Shown piece after piece: positions 52,861 to 61,964 of a DNA stretch of 64,000 nucleotides. The notes under the pieces are model-generated. The model had not been told where the DNA came from. It worked only from the letters and a program-made list of their open reading frames with translations, and did not search any database. Within the stretch, counting starts at the first letter, position 1, and each line of letters begins with the position of its first letter. This DNA comes from Limosilactobacillus pulli (GTDB lineage: Bacteria > Bacillota > Bacilli > Lactobacillales > Lactobacillaceae): NCBI RefSeq assembly GCF_947381555.1, contig NZ_CANCWQ010000002.1:1-64000 (forward strand), written 5' to 3'. Both the position numbers and the translations under genes were made by a program.

Positions 52861-54401
52861 CAGTTATTGGCCCCCTTTTTCATATCATCAAGCAGCCCGT
52901 TCCATAACTTCATGACGTTGACAGCCGAGTAGCGGGCACTGTCTTGATAGGCATGCTCGCTGAATTCAGCCAGTTTTTGCTGATTGGTCAACAGACTGAT
53001 AATTGCCTGAGCCAGACCATCAATATCGCCATTTTTAGTCAATAATCCATCTTGATGATCGATCACAACGTCAGCTGGGCCATATTTGATGTCATTGGCC
53101 ACAATCGGCAGCCCGCGTGACTGCGCCTCAACCAAAGACAATGGCAATCCTTCCGCACGGCTGGGTAAAATCAGCAGCTGAGCCCGCTCATAAACCGCAT
53201 TGACATCGGTTGTATAGCCACAAAACGTTACTGAGTTTTCTAGATGCTCGGCTTTGACCTGCTCTTTTAATTTTTGATCAAAGTTGTCGTTAGCATAGCC
53301 CCAAAGCTCCAAGTGAGCATTAGGAACGGCTCTTAAAATCTTAGGCCAGGCCGAGAGCAGATGATCCTGCTGCTTTTCTGGTGAAAGCCGGGCTACCATT
53401 ACAACCAGATCACGCTCTCGTTTCTTAAAGTCGACATGTGGCGCGTTTAAGACGGCATCACTAACGATCGGTCCGGGAATTCGATAGATCTTGACGCCTT
53501 GATTGCCAAAGCGTTCTTCAACGTCAGCCTGCTGCTGCGGCGTCAGAGCAATCACGCCGTCCCAATCCTTTAAGTGATCCAGTCCCCACTGATAGTTATA
53601 GTTTAAGGTTGAGTGCAGCATATCACTGGGATCGTTAACGTGATCGTTATGCAACTGCATGACGCGAAAGACGCGGTGATGCATGTTTAAGACGGCCCAG
53701 CCCAGTTCATAGACACGATCCACAACCAACCCCAGTGGACCATTACCGGCAGACTCAAGATCCTGGATTAATTGATCATAGAAAAAGCGCGTCAGCTCAT
53801 CAAAGTTAGCAAACTGCCAGTCCTTGCCATGCCAGTCAAACAAATGATAGCTGGTCAGCTTTTGTTGGCGACGATCCTTAAAGTTGACCTTCTGCAGTGC
53901 CAGCTGACCATTGGGACGCAGATAATTTTCAACGGCAATCTGACCTTCCCAGTCGTATAGCTGTTCCACAGAAGCAAAACCACGGATATCGTACCAGATA
54001 ACCTTGAGTAGCTTGCCAAAATGGTCAAAATACTGCAGATTAATGATGCTGCGATCGCGATCATTGCGCCGCCGCACGTACATGACCCGTGTTTTGCCAT
54101 CATAATAGTTATAGCTGATCCCGTCTGCCTTGCGCTTCCACTTAGGATTTAAATGTAGATCTTGGAGCTTGACGATGCGGTGTGGAACCAGACAAGCATC
54201 TTGAAAATAGTCAAATAGGTTGATAAAATCCTGATCCTCAATTCCAGCCTCATTAACGATCATATGCAGCTCGTTTGAATACTGTCGCGTCACGATCTTG
54301 GCTGGCTCTTGAAATTGTTTAAACAGATTAAGCCGCTTGATCTGGGCGTGTTCAATCCCCGATTGGTTACGCTGCAGATTATCATTTAAAAACAACAGCA
54401 T
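52860..54401 (-). CDS. tagE: TagE-like GT4 glycosyltransferase, first of pair
   Basis: This 513-residue paralogue of the next gene has the same layout: QSGIEHAQIKRLNLFKQFQEPAKIVTRQ in the N-terminal domain and MVARLSPEKQQDHLLSAWPKI plus SRAEGLPLSLVEAQSRGLP in the GT4 part. Its EGLPLSLVEA motif is closer to consensus than its partner's AQPLALGEA, so the partner may differ in sugar or be an accessory chain. Likely target is teichoic acid; the dlt operon is 8.5 kb away. Confidence 0.78.
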   Translation of the reverse strand: MLLFLNDNLQRNQSGIEHAQIKRLNLFKQFQEPAKIVTRQYSNELHMIVNEAGIEDQDFINLFDYFQDACLVPHRIVKLQDLHLNPKWKRKADGISYNYYDGKTRVMYVRRRNDRDRSIINLQYFDHFGKLLKVIWYDIRGFASVEQLYDWEGQIAVENYLRPNGQLALQKVNFKDRRQQKLTSYHLFDWHGKDWQFANFDELTRFFYDQLIQDLESAGNGPLGLVVDRVYELGWAVLNMHHRVFRVMQLHNDHVNDPSDMLHSTLNYNYQWGLDHLKDWDGVIALTPQQQADVEERFGNQGVKIYRIPGPIVSDAVLNAPHVDFKKRERDLVVMVARLSPEKQQDHLLSAWPKILRAVPNAHLELWGYANDNFDQKLKEQVKAEHLENSVTFCGYTTDVNAVYERAQLLILPSRAEGLPLSLVEAQSRGLPIVANDIKYGPADVVIDHQDGLLTKNGDIDGLAQAIISLLTNQQKLAEFSEHAYQDSARYSAVNVMKLWNGLLDDMKKGANN

Positions 54402-54558
54402 TGTCTCACGTCACTTTCTTTTTTACTCATTCTTACCTGATCAAGTGTAACATTGGAATGTGAAGAAAGCATGATTGAGCTGTTGACATTATTAGGTCAG
54501 CAACTACAGTTATGTTATGATTGATAGATAATAAACGTACTAAGGGAGGCCGGGCCGG

Positions 54559-54966
54559 ATGCAGAATCCATTTGGCAACAACAATCAAAACAATCAAGAC
54601 TTTTTCAACAATCTGCCAATACCGCCAAACTATGCCAAAATCAAGAATGCAGAAGGCGATATGCGCATTGCCAAGGTAGGATTTTCCTGGACCATCTTTT
54701 TGTTTGGTCCTTTTCCAGCCCTATTTCGCAATGACTGGTACAATTTCTTTTTAATGATCGTTTTGGATCTGGACTATGTTTTGGTCGCCTTATTCTTTAA
54801 GTGGAACTGGATGCTTGATTTTCCATGGCCAACGCTGTTCTTCTGCTTCTTCTACAACATGATGTACTTCAGGCATCTGTTCACTAAAGGATACTATCCA
54901 GCCGATGAGCATTCCAAGGAGCTTTTGACTCAATCCGGCTACTGGAAGGAAAAATATCGTCAATAA
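54559..54966 (+). CDS. Small DUF2628-like membrane protein
   Basis: This 135-residue protein has an Asn/Pro-rich N-terminus (MQNPFGNNNQNNQDFF) and about three hydrophobic segments from VGFSWTIFLFGPFPALFRNDWYNFFL onward. That stretch is like DUF2628 proteins of lactobacilli. Role unknown. It has its own terminator and stands alone. Confidence 0.72.
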   Translation: MQNPFGNNNQNNQDFFNNLPIPPNYAKIKNAEGDMRIAKVGFSWTIFLFGPFPALFRNDWYNFFLMIVLDLDYVLVALFFKWNWMLDFPWPTLFFCFFYNMMYFRHLFTKGYYPADEHSKELLTQSGYWKEKYRQ

Positions 54967-54998
54967 AAAACGATAGCGAATTCGCTATCGTTTTTTTT
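54965..54998. terminator. Two-way terminator after the DUF2628-like gene
   Basis: AAAAAACGATAGCGAA and TTCGCTATCGTTTTTT form a perfect palindrome. It lies between convergent genes and can also stop the pyr transcript from the other side. Confidence 0.85.
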
Positions 54999-55041
54999 GA
55001 ATCAAAATTAGCCAAAATTGGCATGTATTTTAGTTAGATCT

Positions 55042-55680
55042 TTAGTGTCGGGCTGACCAGGCTGCTGGATCCTTGCGCCATTCATGCAGGTCCTTCATCT
55101 GGTTGCGATCGATCAAGTCAGTCTTTTCAGCTGTTTCAATCAAAGTCGTATAGTTGGTTACCGAGTAGTATGGAATACCAAACTGGGCAAAGTTGTCATC
55201 GGCAGCCGGCAGTTCGTAAGTAAAGACGGAAACTACGCCAACCACGTCTGCACCTTCTTTTTCTACGGCTTTAACGGCTTTTAAGACACTGCCGCCAGTC
55301 GAGATCAAGTCATCAATAACGACCACGCGCTGGCCTTCATACAAAACGCCTTCCATCTGCTTGCCTTGACCATGATCCTTTGGCTTAGAGCGTACGTAGA
55401 TCATTGGCAGGCCCATTTCTTCAGCAACCCAAGCTGCATGGGGAATCCCAGCCGTAGCAGTCCCTGCAATCACGTCAACATCTTCAAAGTGTTCGTTGAT
55501 CAGTTGTACCATGCCTTCATAGATGTTGCGACGAACAGCTGGATAAGAGATCGTTAACCGGTTGTCGGTGTAGATTGGTGAATGCAGTCCGCTGGCCCAG
55601 GTAAATGGCTTGTCGGGGCTCAAGGTAATTGCTTGAATGTCCAAAAGATCCTTGGCAACGATTTCGGCTTGTATTGACAT
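55042..55680 (-). CDS. pyrE: Orotate phosphoribosyltransferase
   Basis: This 212-residue type I PRTase makes OMP from orotate and PRPP. The PRPP motif RVVVIDDLISTGGS is near residues 118-131, and YVRSKPKDHG is typical. Last gene of the pyr operon, 2 bases after pyrF. Confidence 0.96.
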   Translation of the reverse strand: MSIQAEIVAKDLLDIQAITLSPDKPFTWASGLHSPIYTDNRLTISYPAVRRNIYEGMVQLINEHFEDVDVIAGTATAGIPHAAWVAEEMGLPMIYVRSKPKDHGQGKQMEGVLYEGQRVVVIDDLISTGGSVLKAVKAVEKEGADVVGVVSVFTYELPAADDNFAQFGIPYYSVTNYTTLIETAEKTDLIDRNQMKDLHEWRKDPAAWSARH

Positions 55681-55682
55681 AT

Positions 55683-56414
55683 TTAGTCTTCCCCTTCCAT
55701 AAATGCATGACGAATAGCCTTGTAGGCACTGATTGGATCTTCAGCCAACGTGATTGGCCGACCAACAACGATCCCATTGCTGCCCAGTTCACGAGCCTGC
55801 TGTGGCGTTACGACCCGCTTTTGATCATCATGAACCTGTAGATTGGGCCGAATCCCTGGCGTTACGCATAAAAAGTCAGGACCGGTAACCTCACGAATGG
55901 CTCTGACTTCTTGTGCGGAGCAGATTACCCCATCCAGACCGTTCTTTTCCGAAAGCTGAGCATAGTTTTGCACGGCCTCAATCAAGCTGAAGTCAACATG
56001 CTGCTCTTCATGTAAAATCCGGTCGTCAATCGAAGTCAGCTCAGTAATTGCCAACAGCTTGGGCATCGGATAGTCAGCCTGTGCGGCACCTTGTTTTAGA
56101 CCTTCTTTGGCTGCCTGCAGCATCTCACTGCCACCAGCAGCGTGCGTGGTAACAAATGAAACGCCCATTTTACCAATTGCAATCATGGCCCGCTTAACGG
56201 TGTTTGGAATATCGTAAAGCTTCAGATCCAAGAATACCTTAAAGCCGCGCTGCTTGGCTTCCTTAACGATGCCGGGACCAAATGCATAGTACAGCTCCAT
56301 ACCGATTTTAACGATCGGCGTATGATCGGTGTCATTAGAGAGTTCATCAAAAAGCTTTAATGCGGCCTGCTTCGTATCAACGTCGATGGCCACCATAGGT
56401 TCAAATCGTTCCAT
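55683..56414 (-). CDS. pyrF: Orotidine 5'-phosphate decarboxylase
   Basis: This 243-residue (beta/alpha)8 enzyme converts OMP to UMP. The catalytic DLKLYDIPNTVKRA motif is near residues 61-74 and the substrate loop TPGIRP near 185. Its ATG overlaps the pyrD stop by one base (TAATG). Confidence 0.96.
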   Translation of the reverse strand: MERFEPMVAIDVDTKQAALKLFDELSNDTDHTPIVKIGMELYYAFGPGIVKEAKQRGFKVFLDLKLYDIPNTVKRAMIAIGKMGVSFVTTHAAGGSEMLQAAKEGLKQGAAQADYPMPKLLAITELTSIDDRILHEEQHVDFSLIEAVQNYAQLSEKNGLDGVICSAQEVRAIREVTGPDFLCVTPGIRPNLQVHDDQKRVVTPQQARELGSNGIVVGRPITLAEDPISAYKAIRHAFMEGED

Positions 56415-57328
56415 TAAAATCGTACCTCATTCAGATCTGTCAGTTTTTCAATACCATAATAATCCATCACCGTTGGCAGCTGGTCAATAATTTTTGGACA
56501 AGCCAGTGGATCATGGAAACTGGCGGCTCCAACCTCAACCGCATTGGCACCGGCCATCATAAATTCCAAAACGTCTTCAGGACTTTCAACTCCACCAACA
56601 CCAATGATTGGAATATTGGAGAACTCACGCACCTGGTGAATCATCCGCAGAGCGATTGGCTTTAAGGCAGCACCAGAAAGACCACCCGTTACATTAGCCA
56701 GTTTGGGTTTGCGCGTCTTGAGATCAATTGCCATCCCGGTCAACGTATTAATCATCGTCAGACCAGCTGCACCACCATTGATGGCCGCCTTAGCCAGAGG
56801 AACAATATCGATAATATTAGGTGTCAATTTAACGTATACGGGCACGTTGGAAACTGCCACGCAGCGCCGCGTCAGTCGTTCCAGCAGCTCCGGATCGGTC
56901 CCCATTGCCAGACCACCATGCTTAACATTAGGGCAGGAGACGTTTAGTTCCATAGCGCTGACATAAGGCGAGGTACCAAGCTTGGCAGCCACCTCTTCAT
57001 ATTCTTCCTCGCTAAAGCCGGCCGCACTGGCAATCACCGGCAGTTCAGGATAGTTTTGTGCCAGCCATGGCAGCTTTTCGCTGACTACGTTATCAACACC
57101 GGCATTGTTCAGACCATAGGCATTCAACCAACCTGCCGACGTTTCACAGGCCCGTGGCGCTGGATTGCCCTTACGCGGGTTCTTGGTGGTTGATTTGATA
57201 ACCAGTGATCCCAACTTGTTTAAATCATAGTTGCGTGCAATCTCTTGACCATACCAGCAGGTTCCGCTGGCTGGGATGACCGGATTTTTCAAATGCAGCC
57301 CTGGAAGTGAAACTGATAAACGACTCAT
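56414..57328 (-). CDS. pyrD: Dihydroorotate dehydrogenase, class 1
   Basis: This 304-residue flavoenzyme oxidises dihydroorotate to orotate. The catalytic Cys is in ELNVSCPNVKHGG near residue 131, and the FMN site shows IPIIGVGGVES and AVEVGAASF. The NVKHGG loop is that of the class 1B (PyrDB) type, which normally pairs with PyrK. No pyrK is next to it. Confidence 0.93.
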   Translation of the reverse strand: MSRLSVSLPGLHLKNPVIPASGTCWYGQEIARNYDLNKLGSLVIKSTTKNPRKGNPAPRACETSAGWLNAYGLNNAGVDNVVSEKLPWLAQNYPELPVIASAAGFSEEEYEEVAAKLGTSPYVSAMELNVSCPNVKHGGLAMGTDPELLERLTRRCVAVSNVPVYVKLTPNIIDIVPLAKAAINGGAAGLTMINTLTGMAIDLKTRKPKLANVTGGLSGAALKPIALRMIHQVREFSNIPIIGVGGVESPEDVLEFMMAGANAVEVGAASFHDPLACPKIIDQLPTVMDYYGIEKLTDLNEVRF

Positions 57329-57342
57329 AATTTTCCCCTTTC

Positions 57343-57436
57343 AAAAAAAGCATCAGTGACTCACTTCAGGAGAGCACTGATGCTTTTTTAGGGTTGGTTA
57401 AAAACCTCACCGCACCGTTTGACCCTCTCTGGAGTT
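57343..57436 (-). promoter_or_regulatory. PyrR attenuator between pyrR and pyrD
   Basis: The minus strand carries the PyrR-binding loop ACTCCAGAGAGGGT (about 57422-57435), then a terminator AAAAAGCATCAGTG/CACTGATGCTTTTTTT (57343-57389). PyrR bound to UMP would favour the terminator. Confidence 0.9.
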
Positions 57437-57461
57437 CATTAAATGGCAACGCTAAGTTGGA

Positions 57462-57992
57462 TTATTCAATTGAGATATCTTCGTGACCGTCGTATTCTTC
57501 AACCGCCACGTGTACCGTTTCATTAGTTGACGTTGGAATGTTCTTACCCACAAAATCAGGCCGGATCGGCAGCTCACGGTGTCCGCGATCAACCAAAACC
57601 GCCAATGAGATTCGCTTAGGGCGTCCCATGTCCATCAAGGCGTCTAAAGCAGCTCGTACCGTCCGTCCCGTAAACAGCACGTCATCAACCAAGATTACGT
57701 GCTTATCGTTGATGTCGACGCCGAGATCGGTCGTCTTGACTTCTGGCTCTACCTTGTGATCAGGACGATGACGGTCATCACGATACAGCGTAATGTCGAG
57801 CGTTCCAACTGGCACCTTGACCCCCTCCAGCTGTTCCATGCGCTTGGCAAGCCGCTGAGCCAGATAGACGCCACGGGTTTTGATTCCAACAAAGACCAGG
57901 TTTTCGACACCCTTGTTTTGTTCGATAATCTCATAGGTAATACGGGTCAGTGCCCGCTGCATGCTTGAACCGTCAACGATTTCATGAGCCAT
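57462..57992 (-). CDS. pyrR: Pyrimidine operon attenuator PyrR / uracil phosphoribosyltransferase
   Basis: This 176-residue PRTase-fold RNA-binding protein senses UMP and PRPP and represses pyr genes by binding leader RNA. The PRPP motif HVILVDDVLFTGRTVRAAL is near residues 97-115. A GTG at 58001 lies too near AAGGAG, so ATG 57992 is chosen. Confidence 0.95.
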   Translation of the reverse strand: MAHEIVDGSSMQRALTRITYEIIEQNKGVENLVFVGIKTRGVYLAQRLAKRMEQLEGVKVPVGTLDITLYRDDRHRPDHKVEPEVKTTDLGVDINDKHVILVDDVLFTGRTVRAALDALMDMGRPKRISLAVLVDRGHRELPIRPDFVGKNIPTSTNETVHVAVEEYDGHEDISIE

Positions 57993-58024
57993 GAAGTTCA
58001 CTCCTTTATTTTAATTGCTGAAAG

Positions 58025-58094
58025 AAAAAACGTCTCTTCGCACCAAAACGAGGAGACGCAACATTTATCCGTTCCTTTTCAGCCTCACGGGACC
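58025..58094 (-). promoter_or_regulatory. PyrR attenuator upstream of pyrR
   Basis: The PyrR loop GGTCCCGTGAGGCT (58081-58094, minus) precedes a terminator GCGTCTC.TCG/CGA.GAGACG with a T run (58025-58060), giving feedback control of pyrR. Confidence 0.9.
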
Positions 58095-58124
58095 AAGTTA
58101 AAGGTGCTCAATACTTTAATTGTT

Positions 58125-58153
58125 AGTGTAACTGCCTAGCTCAGCAGTGTCAA
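58125..58153 (-). promoter_or_regulatory. pyr operon promoter
   Basis: TTGACA (58148-58153), 17 bases, TACACT (58125-58130) on the minus strand. Confidence 0.65.
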
Positions 58154-58216
58154 CCATCAGCACCAATTCTAATGAAGACTTAATCAAGCAACATCTTATT
58201 AACCTCTCTTCAAACC

Positions 58217-58247
58217 AAAAAGCCCGATACATTGCAGTACCGAGCCT
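58217..58247 (-). terminator. purA terminator
   Basis: GGCTCGGTAC and GTATCGGGCTTTTT pair around TGCAAT on the minus strand. Confidence 0.75.
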
Positions 58248-58260
58248 AATTTAATTTTGA

Positions 58261-59550
58261 TTAGCCTAACCAAGGATCATGCAAAATAATCGTCTGCTCA
58301 CGGTCTGGGCCGACCGAGATCGTAGCCAGTGGCGTTTGGGATAATTCACAAATCCGCTTCAGGTAGTTCTTGGCGTTTTCTGGCAGCTCATCATAACTCT
58401 TGATCTGCGTAATGTCACCTTCCCAACCTGGCAGTTCTTCATAGACTGGTTCACAGCGGTCCAATTCGGCCAGACTGGCTGGGTAGTAGTCAATTTCTTG
58501 ACCATCCAGACGGTAGGCCTTACAGATCTTGACCGTCTTTAAGCCTGACAAAACATCCAACAGATTCAGACTCAAGTAGGTCATACCATCAACCCGACGT
58601 GCATGACGCATAGCAACCGAGTCAAACCAGCCAACCCGCCGTGGACGACCAGTTACGACACCGTATTCATGACCGACTTCGCGAATGTGGTCGCCAATCT
58701 CATCATGCAGCTCCGTTGGGAAAGGACCAGCGCCGACTCGCGTGCAGTAGGCCTTGCAGATACCTACGACCGTGTCGATCTTGTTAGGGCCCACACCCGC
58801 TCCGGTTGGTGCACCAGCCGCCCCAGAGTTGGAGGAGGTTACATATGGGTAGGTACCGTCATCAATATCCAGCATCGTCCCTTGCGCACCTTCAAACAGG
58901 ACTTTTTTGTCATCATCTAACTCATTGTTGACCAACAGCGAGGTATCAGTAACGTATTTCTTCAGTTCTTGACCGTACTCGTAGTATTCATTAAAGATAT
59001 CATCGAATTCGAGTGGCTCAACATGGTAGATCTTCGTAAACAGCTCGTTTTTAGCAGCCAGGTTGGCCCGCAGCTTTTCAGCAAAAACGTCATGTTCCAG
59101 CAGATCGCACATCCGGATCCCAGTCCGAGCAACCTTGTCCATATAGGTTGGCCCAATCCCCTTTTGTGTGGTACCAACTTTCTTGTCACCCTTGGCTTCT
59201 TCTTGGCACTTGTCAAGCAACAGGTGGTAAGGCAAGGTTACATGAGCGCGGTTCGAGATCTTAAGGCCATCTGTACTGATGCCATTATCGTTTAAATAAT
59301 GGATTTCTTCGAGCAGTGCCTTAGGATTTACTACAACCCCATTGCCGATTACAGAAAGCTTCTTAGCACCAAAAATCCCTGAAGGAATCAAACGCAGCGC
59401 AAACTTTTTGCCATCAAAGATAATGGAATGGCCAGCATTGTTTCCCCCTTGCGAACGAACGACGACATCGGCTTCCTGACTGAGATAGTCGGTCATTTTA
59501 CCCTTGCCCTCGTCGCCCCATTGACTGCCGACGATTACTACTGATGCCAT
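58261..59550 (-). CDS. purA: Adenylosuccinate synthetase
   Basis: This 429-residue enzyme joins IMP and aspartate with GTP on the way to AMP. The GTP/IMP motif GSQWGDEGKGKMTD is at residues 8-21 with GGNNAGHSI at 36-44, and the IMP loop GTTQKGIGPTYMDKVAR is near 127. It is divergent from guaC across a shared control region, so the pair can balance AMP and GMP pools. Confidence 0.97.
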   Translation of the reverse strand: MASVVIVGSQWGDEGKGKMTDYLSQEADVVVRSQGGNNAGHSIIFDGKKFALRLIPSGIFGAKKLSVIGNGVVVNPKALLEEIHYLNDNGISTDGLKISNRAHVTLPYHLLLDKCQEEAKGDKKVGTTQKGIGPTYMDKVARTGIRMCDLLEHDVFAEKLRANLAAKNELFTKIYHVEPLEFDDIFNEYYEYGQELKKYVTDTSLLVNNELDDDKKVLFEGAQGTMLDIDDGTYPYVTSSNSGAAGAPTGAGVGPNKIDTVVGICKAYCTRVGAGPFPTELHDEIGDHIREVGHEYGVVTGRPRRVGWFDSVAMRHARRVDGMTYLSLNLLDVLSGLKTVKICKAYRLDGQEIDYYPASLAELDRCEPVYEELPGWEGDITQIKSYDELPENAKNYLKRICELSQTPLATISVGPDREQTIILHDPWLG

Positions 59551-59603
59551 TAATTAGTCACCTCATCCAAAATTTCTTTATGAGCACGTACTTACTCAAT
59601 GAT

Positions 59604-59609
59604 ATTATA
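59604..59609 (-). promoter_or_regulatory. Likely purA -10 box
   Basis: TATAAT on the minus strand; the -35 (TCTTGC, 17 bases up) is weak, which would fit an activated promoter. The PurR box lies about 44 bases upstream of the implied start. Confidence 0.4.
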
Positions 59610-59634
59610 CGATTTACCTAAAATTTGCAAGATA

Positions 59635-59647
59635 TTAACCGAACGTT
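59635..59647 (+). promoter_or_regulatory. PurR box between purA and guaC
   Basis: TTAACCGAACGTT matches the CCGAAC core and most flanks of AWWWCCGAACWWT. Its central G is about 77 bases upstream of the predicted guaC start, the spacing known for PurR-activated promoters in Lactococcus. Confidence 0.65.
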
Positions 59648-59682
59648 TTTAAAAAGCCCAATTAAAAATGTGCGTTTTATGC

Positions 59683-59711
59683 TTGACGACTTAAATTTGA
59701 TTGTGCATAAT
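59683..59711 (+). promoter_or_regulatory. guaC promoter
   Basis: TTGACG (59683-59688), 17 bases, CATAAT (59706-59711). Confidence 0.65.
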
Positions 59712-59761
59712 AGCTAAGGTTTAACGTATTACATTTTTTAGCCACAAAGGAGCATTGACTC

Positions 59762-60736
59762 ATGGAAACTTTTGATTACGATGATATTCAACTGGTGCCC
59801 AACAAGTGCATCATCAAGAGTCGCAGCGAGGCCGATACCAGCGTTAAATTTGGCCCTAAGACCTTTAAGATCCCAGTCGTTCCTGCTAACATGGAAAGCG
59901 TGATTGATGAGGATCTAGCAGTTTGGCTGGCCCAAAATGACTACTACTACGTAATGCATCGTTTTCAACCAGAAGACCGTGCTGACTTCGTTAAGCGGAT
60001 GCACGATCGCGGTTTGTTTGCCTCCATCTCGGTCGGCATCAAGGACAGTGAATACGATTTTATCGATCAATTAAAATCCGAACATTTAGTCCCTGAATAC
60101 ATTACGATTGACGTTGCTCACGGACACTCTGATTACGTAATTAAAATGATTCACCATATCAAGCAACAATTGCCTGAATCATTTTTGACTGCCGGCAACG
60201 TGGCCACGCCAGAAGCCGTCCGTGAACTGGAAAATGCCGGTGCGGATGCTACTAAGGTTGGCGTTGGTCCCGGTAAGGCCTGCATCACTAAGCTGAAAAC
60301 CGGTTTTGGGACCGGGGGCTGGCAGCTGGCCGCCTTGCGCCTGTGCAGCAAGGCCGCTAGCAAGCCTTTGATCGCTGATGGCGGAATTCGTCATAACGGC
60401 GATATTGCCAAGTCGGTTCGCTTCGGTGCATCCATGGTCATGATCGGCTCGCTTTTGGCTGGTCACCAGGAATCACCTGGTCACTTAATCACCATTGACG
60501 GCAAGCGCTACAAGCAATACTGGGGTTCAGCTTCAGAAGTACAAAAAGGCGCCTACCGCAACGTTGAAGGTAAGCAGATGCTGGTACCATTCCGCGGTTC
60601 AATCAAAGACACCTTGCTGGAGATGCAAGAAGATCTGCAATCCTCAATCTCTTACGCCGGTGGTCGCGATCTCAAGTCCATTACCAAGGTTGACTATGTG
60701 GTCGTTAAAAATTCCATCTTAAACGGTGACTATTAA
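59762..60736 (+). CDS. guaC: GMP reductase
   Basis: This 324-residue IMPDH-fold enzyme turns GMP back to IMP with NADPH. The opening FDYDDIQLVPNKCIIKSRSEADTSV is that of bacterial type-2 GuaC and differs from IMPDH; the catalytic Cys is in GPGKACITKLKTGFG near residue 180. With guaB and purA in the same window it closes the purine interconversion cycle. Confidence 0.96.
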   Translation: METFDYDDIQLVPNKCIIKSRSEADTSVKFGPKTFKIPVVPANMESVIDEDLAVWLAQNDYYYVMHRFQPEDRADFVKRMHDRGLFASISVGIKDSEYDFIDQLKSEHLVPEYITIDVAHGHSDYVIKMIHHIKQQLPESFLTAGNVATPEAVRELENAGADATKVGVGPGKACITKLKTGFGTGGWQLAALRLCSKAASKPLIADGGIRHNGDIAKSVRFGASMVMIGSLLAGHQESPGHLITIDGKRYKQYWGSASEVQKGAYRNVEGKQMLVPFRGSIKDTLLEMQEDLQSSISYAGGRDLKSITKVDYVVVKNSILNGDY

Positions 60737-60821
60737 TCAACATCAAGAGGCTGAGAATTAACTCAACCGCTTAATGATGGATAATAATGCCTCAGCACAG
60801 TAGCTGGCTGGGTCGAAAACA

Positions 60822-60862
60822 AACGCCGAAAATCGGTCGCAAGCTGATTTTCGGCGTTTTTT
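60822..60862 (+). terminator. guaC terminator
   Basis: AACGCCGAAAATC and GATTTTCGGCGTTTTTT form a 13-bp stem with a T run. The 85 bases before it hold no gene. Confidence 0.85.
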
Positions 60863-60884
60863 CTCACTCGCTTTTTAATTAAAT

Positions 60885-60925
60885 CAAAAAGAGCCGCCCC
60901 GCTATTTGGCGAGACGGCTCTTTTG
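60885..60925 (-). terminator. arcC terminator
   Basis: AAAAGAGCCG and CGGCTCTTTTT pair on the minus strand after arcC. Confidence 0.82.
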
Positions 60926-60982
60926 CTATTGGTATTAATGCTTGGGAGACTTACGTCAGTGGATTTAAGGAGTTATTTTGAA

Positions 60983-61915
60983 CTAGCCATCAACGATAAC
61001 CGTACCCAGCTTGCCAGCCAAGGCATCCTTCAAACCGCTAAGTGAAGTGATGATGGCTTCACGGTCTGGGTGATCCTTGACAAATGACATGCAGGCTTCG
61101 ATCTTAGGCAGCATGCTGCCGGCAGCGAATTCCTTTTCGTCGATGTACTTCTTGGCTTCAGAAATCGTCAGTTTCTTCAGCGTCTTTTGATCTGGTTGGT
61201 TGTAGTGAACATAGACATAGTCAACCGCCGTCAGAATGATCAGCTTGTCAGCGTCAATGTTGTCAGCCAACAGAGCACTCGTCCGGTCCTTGTCGATAAC
61301 GGCTGGCACGCCTTGCAGACCATCATCAGTAAAGATAACGGGAACCCCACCCCCGCCACCTGCGATAACCAGGTCGCCGGCTTCGATCAGCTTGTTGATA
61401 CTGTCGATTTCCAAGATCCGCTTTGGCAGTGGTGATGGAACAACTTGACGGTAGCCACGGCCAGCGTCTTCAACAAACGTGTAGCCTTTTTCCTTTTCGA
61501 TTGCTTCGGCTTGTTCCTTAGTGTAGAAATCGCCAACTGGCTTCGTTGGATTTTCAAAGGCCTGGTCCTTTGGGTCAACGGCAACTTGTGTAACCATCGT
61601 AACCACGTTCTTGTTCATCCAGCGACGGTGCAGCTCGTTTTGCAGACTCTGCTGCAGGTGATAGCCAATGTAGCCTTGGCTCATCGCGCCACATTCTGGG
61701 AATGGAAAGGCAGGTGCCTTGCCATTTTCAGCGGCATAGTTCATGCCCAGATTGATCGCCCCAACCTGTGGACCATTCCCATGACTGATAACTACTTGGT
61801 TACCTGAAGATACCAGGCTGATCAAAGACCAAGCCGTGTTCTTAACCAATTCAAGCTGTTCTTCAGGTGTCTTGCCTAAAGCATTGCCCCCTAATGCAAC
61901 TACTACTTTAGCCAT
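60983..61915 (-). CDS. arcC: Carbamate kinase
   Basis: This 310-residue amino-acid-kinase-family enzyme makes ATP and ammonia-carbamate from carbamoyl phosphate and ADP, the last step of the arginine deiminase route. Motifs: VVALGGNALGK at residues 4-14, VISHGNGPQVG near 43-53 and VIAGGGGGVPVI near 205. It follows arcB by 49 bases. Confidence 0.96.
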   Translation of the reverse strand: MAKVVVALGGNALGKTPEEQLELVKNTAWSLISLVSSGNQVVISHGNGPQVGAINLGMNYAAENGKAPAFPFPECGAMSQGYIGYHLQQSLQNELHRRWMNKNVVTMVTQVAVDPKDQAFENPTKPVGDFYTKEQAEAIEKEKGYTFVEDAGRGYRQVVPSPLPKRILEIDSINKLIEAGDLVIAGGGGGVPVIFTDDGLQGVPAVIDKDRTSALLADNIDADKLIILTAVDYVYVHYNQPDQKTLKKLTISEAKKYIDEKEFAAGSMLPKIEACMSFVKDHPDREAIITSLSGLKDALAGKLGTVIVDG

Positions 61916-61964
61916 ATGCAGTTCCCCCTTGGTAATAGAATCAATTAATGATGTGGATGTTTAA

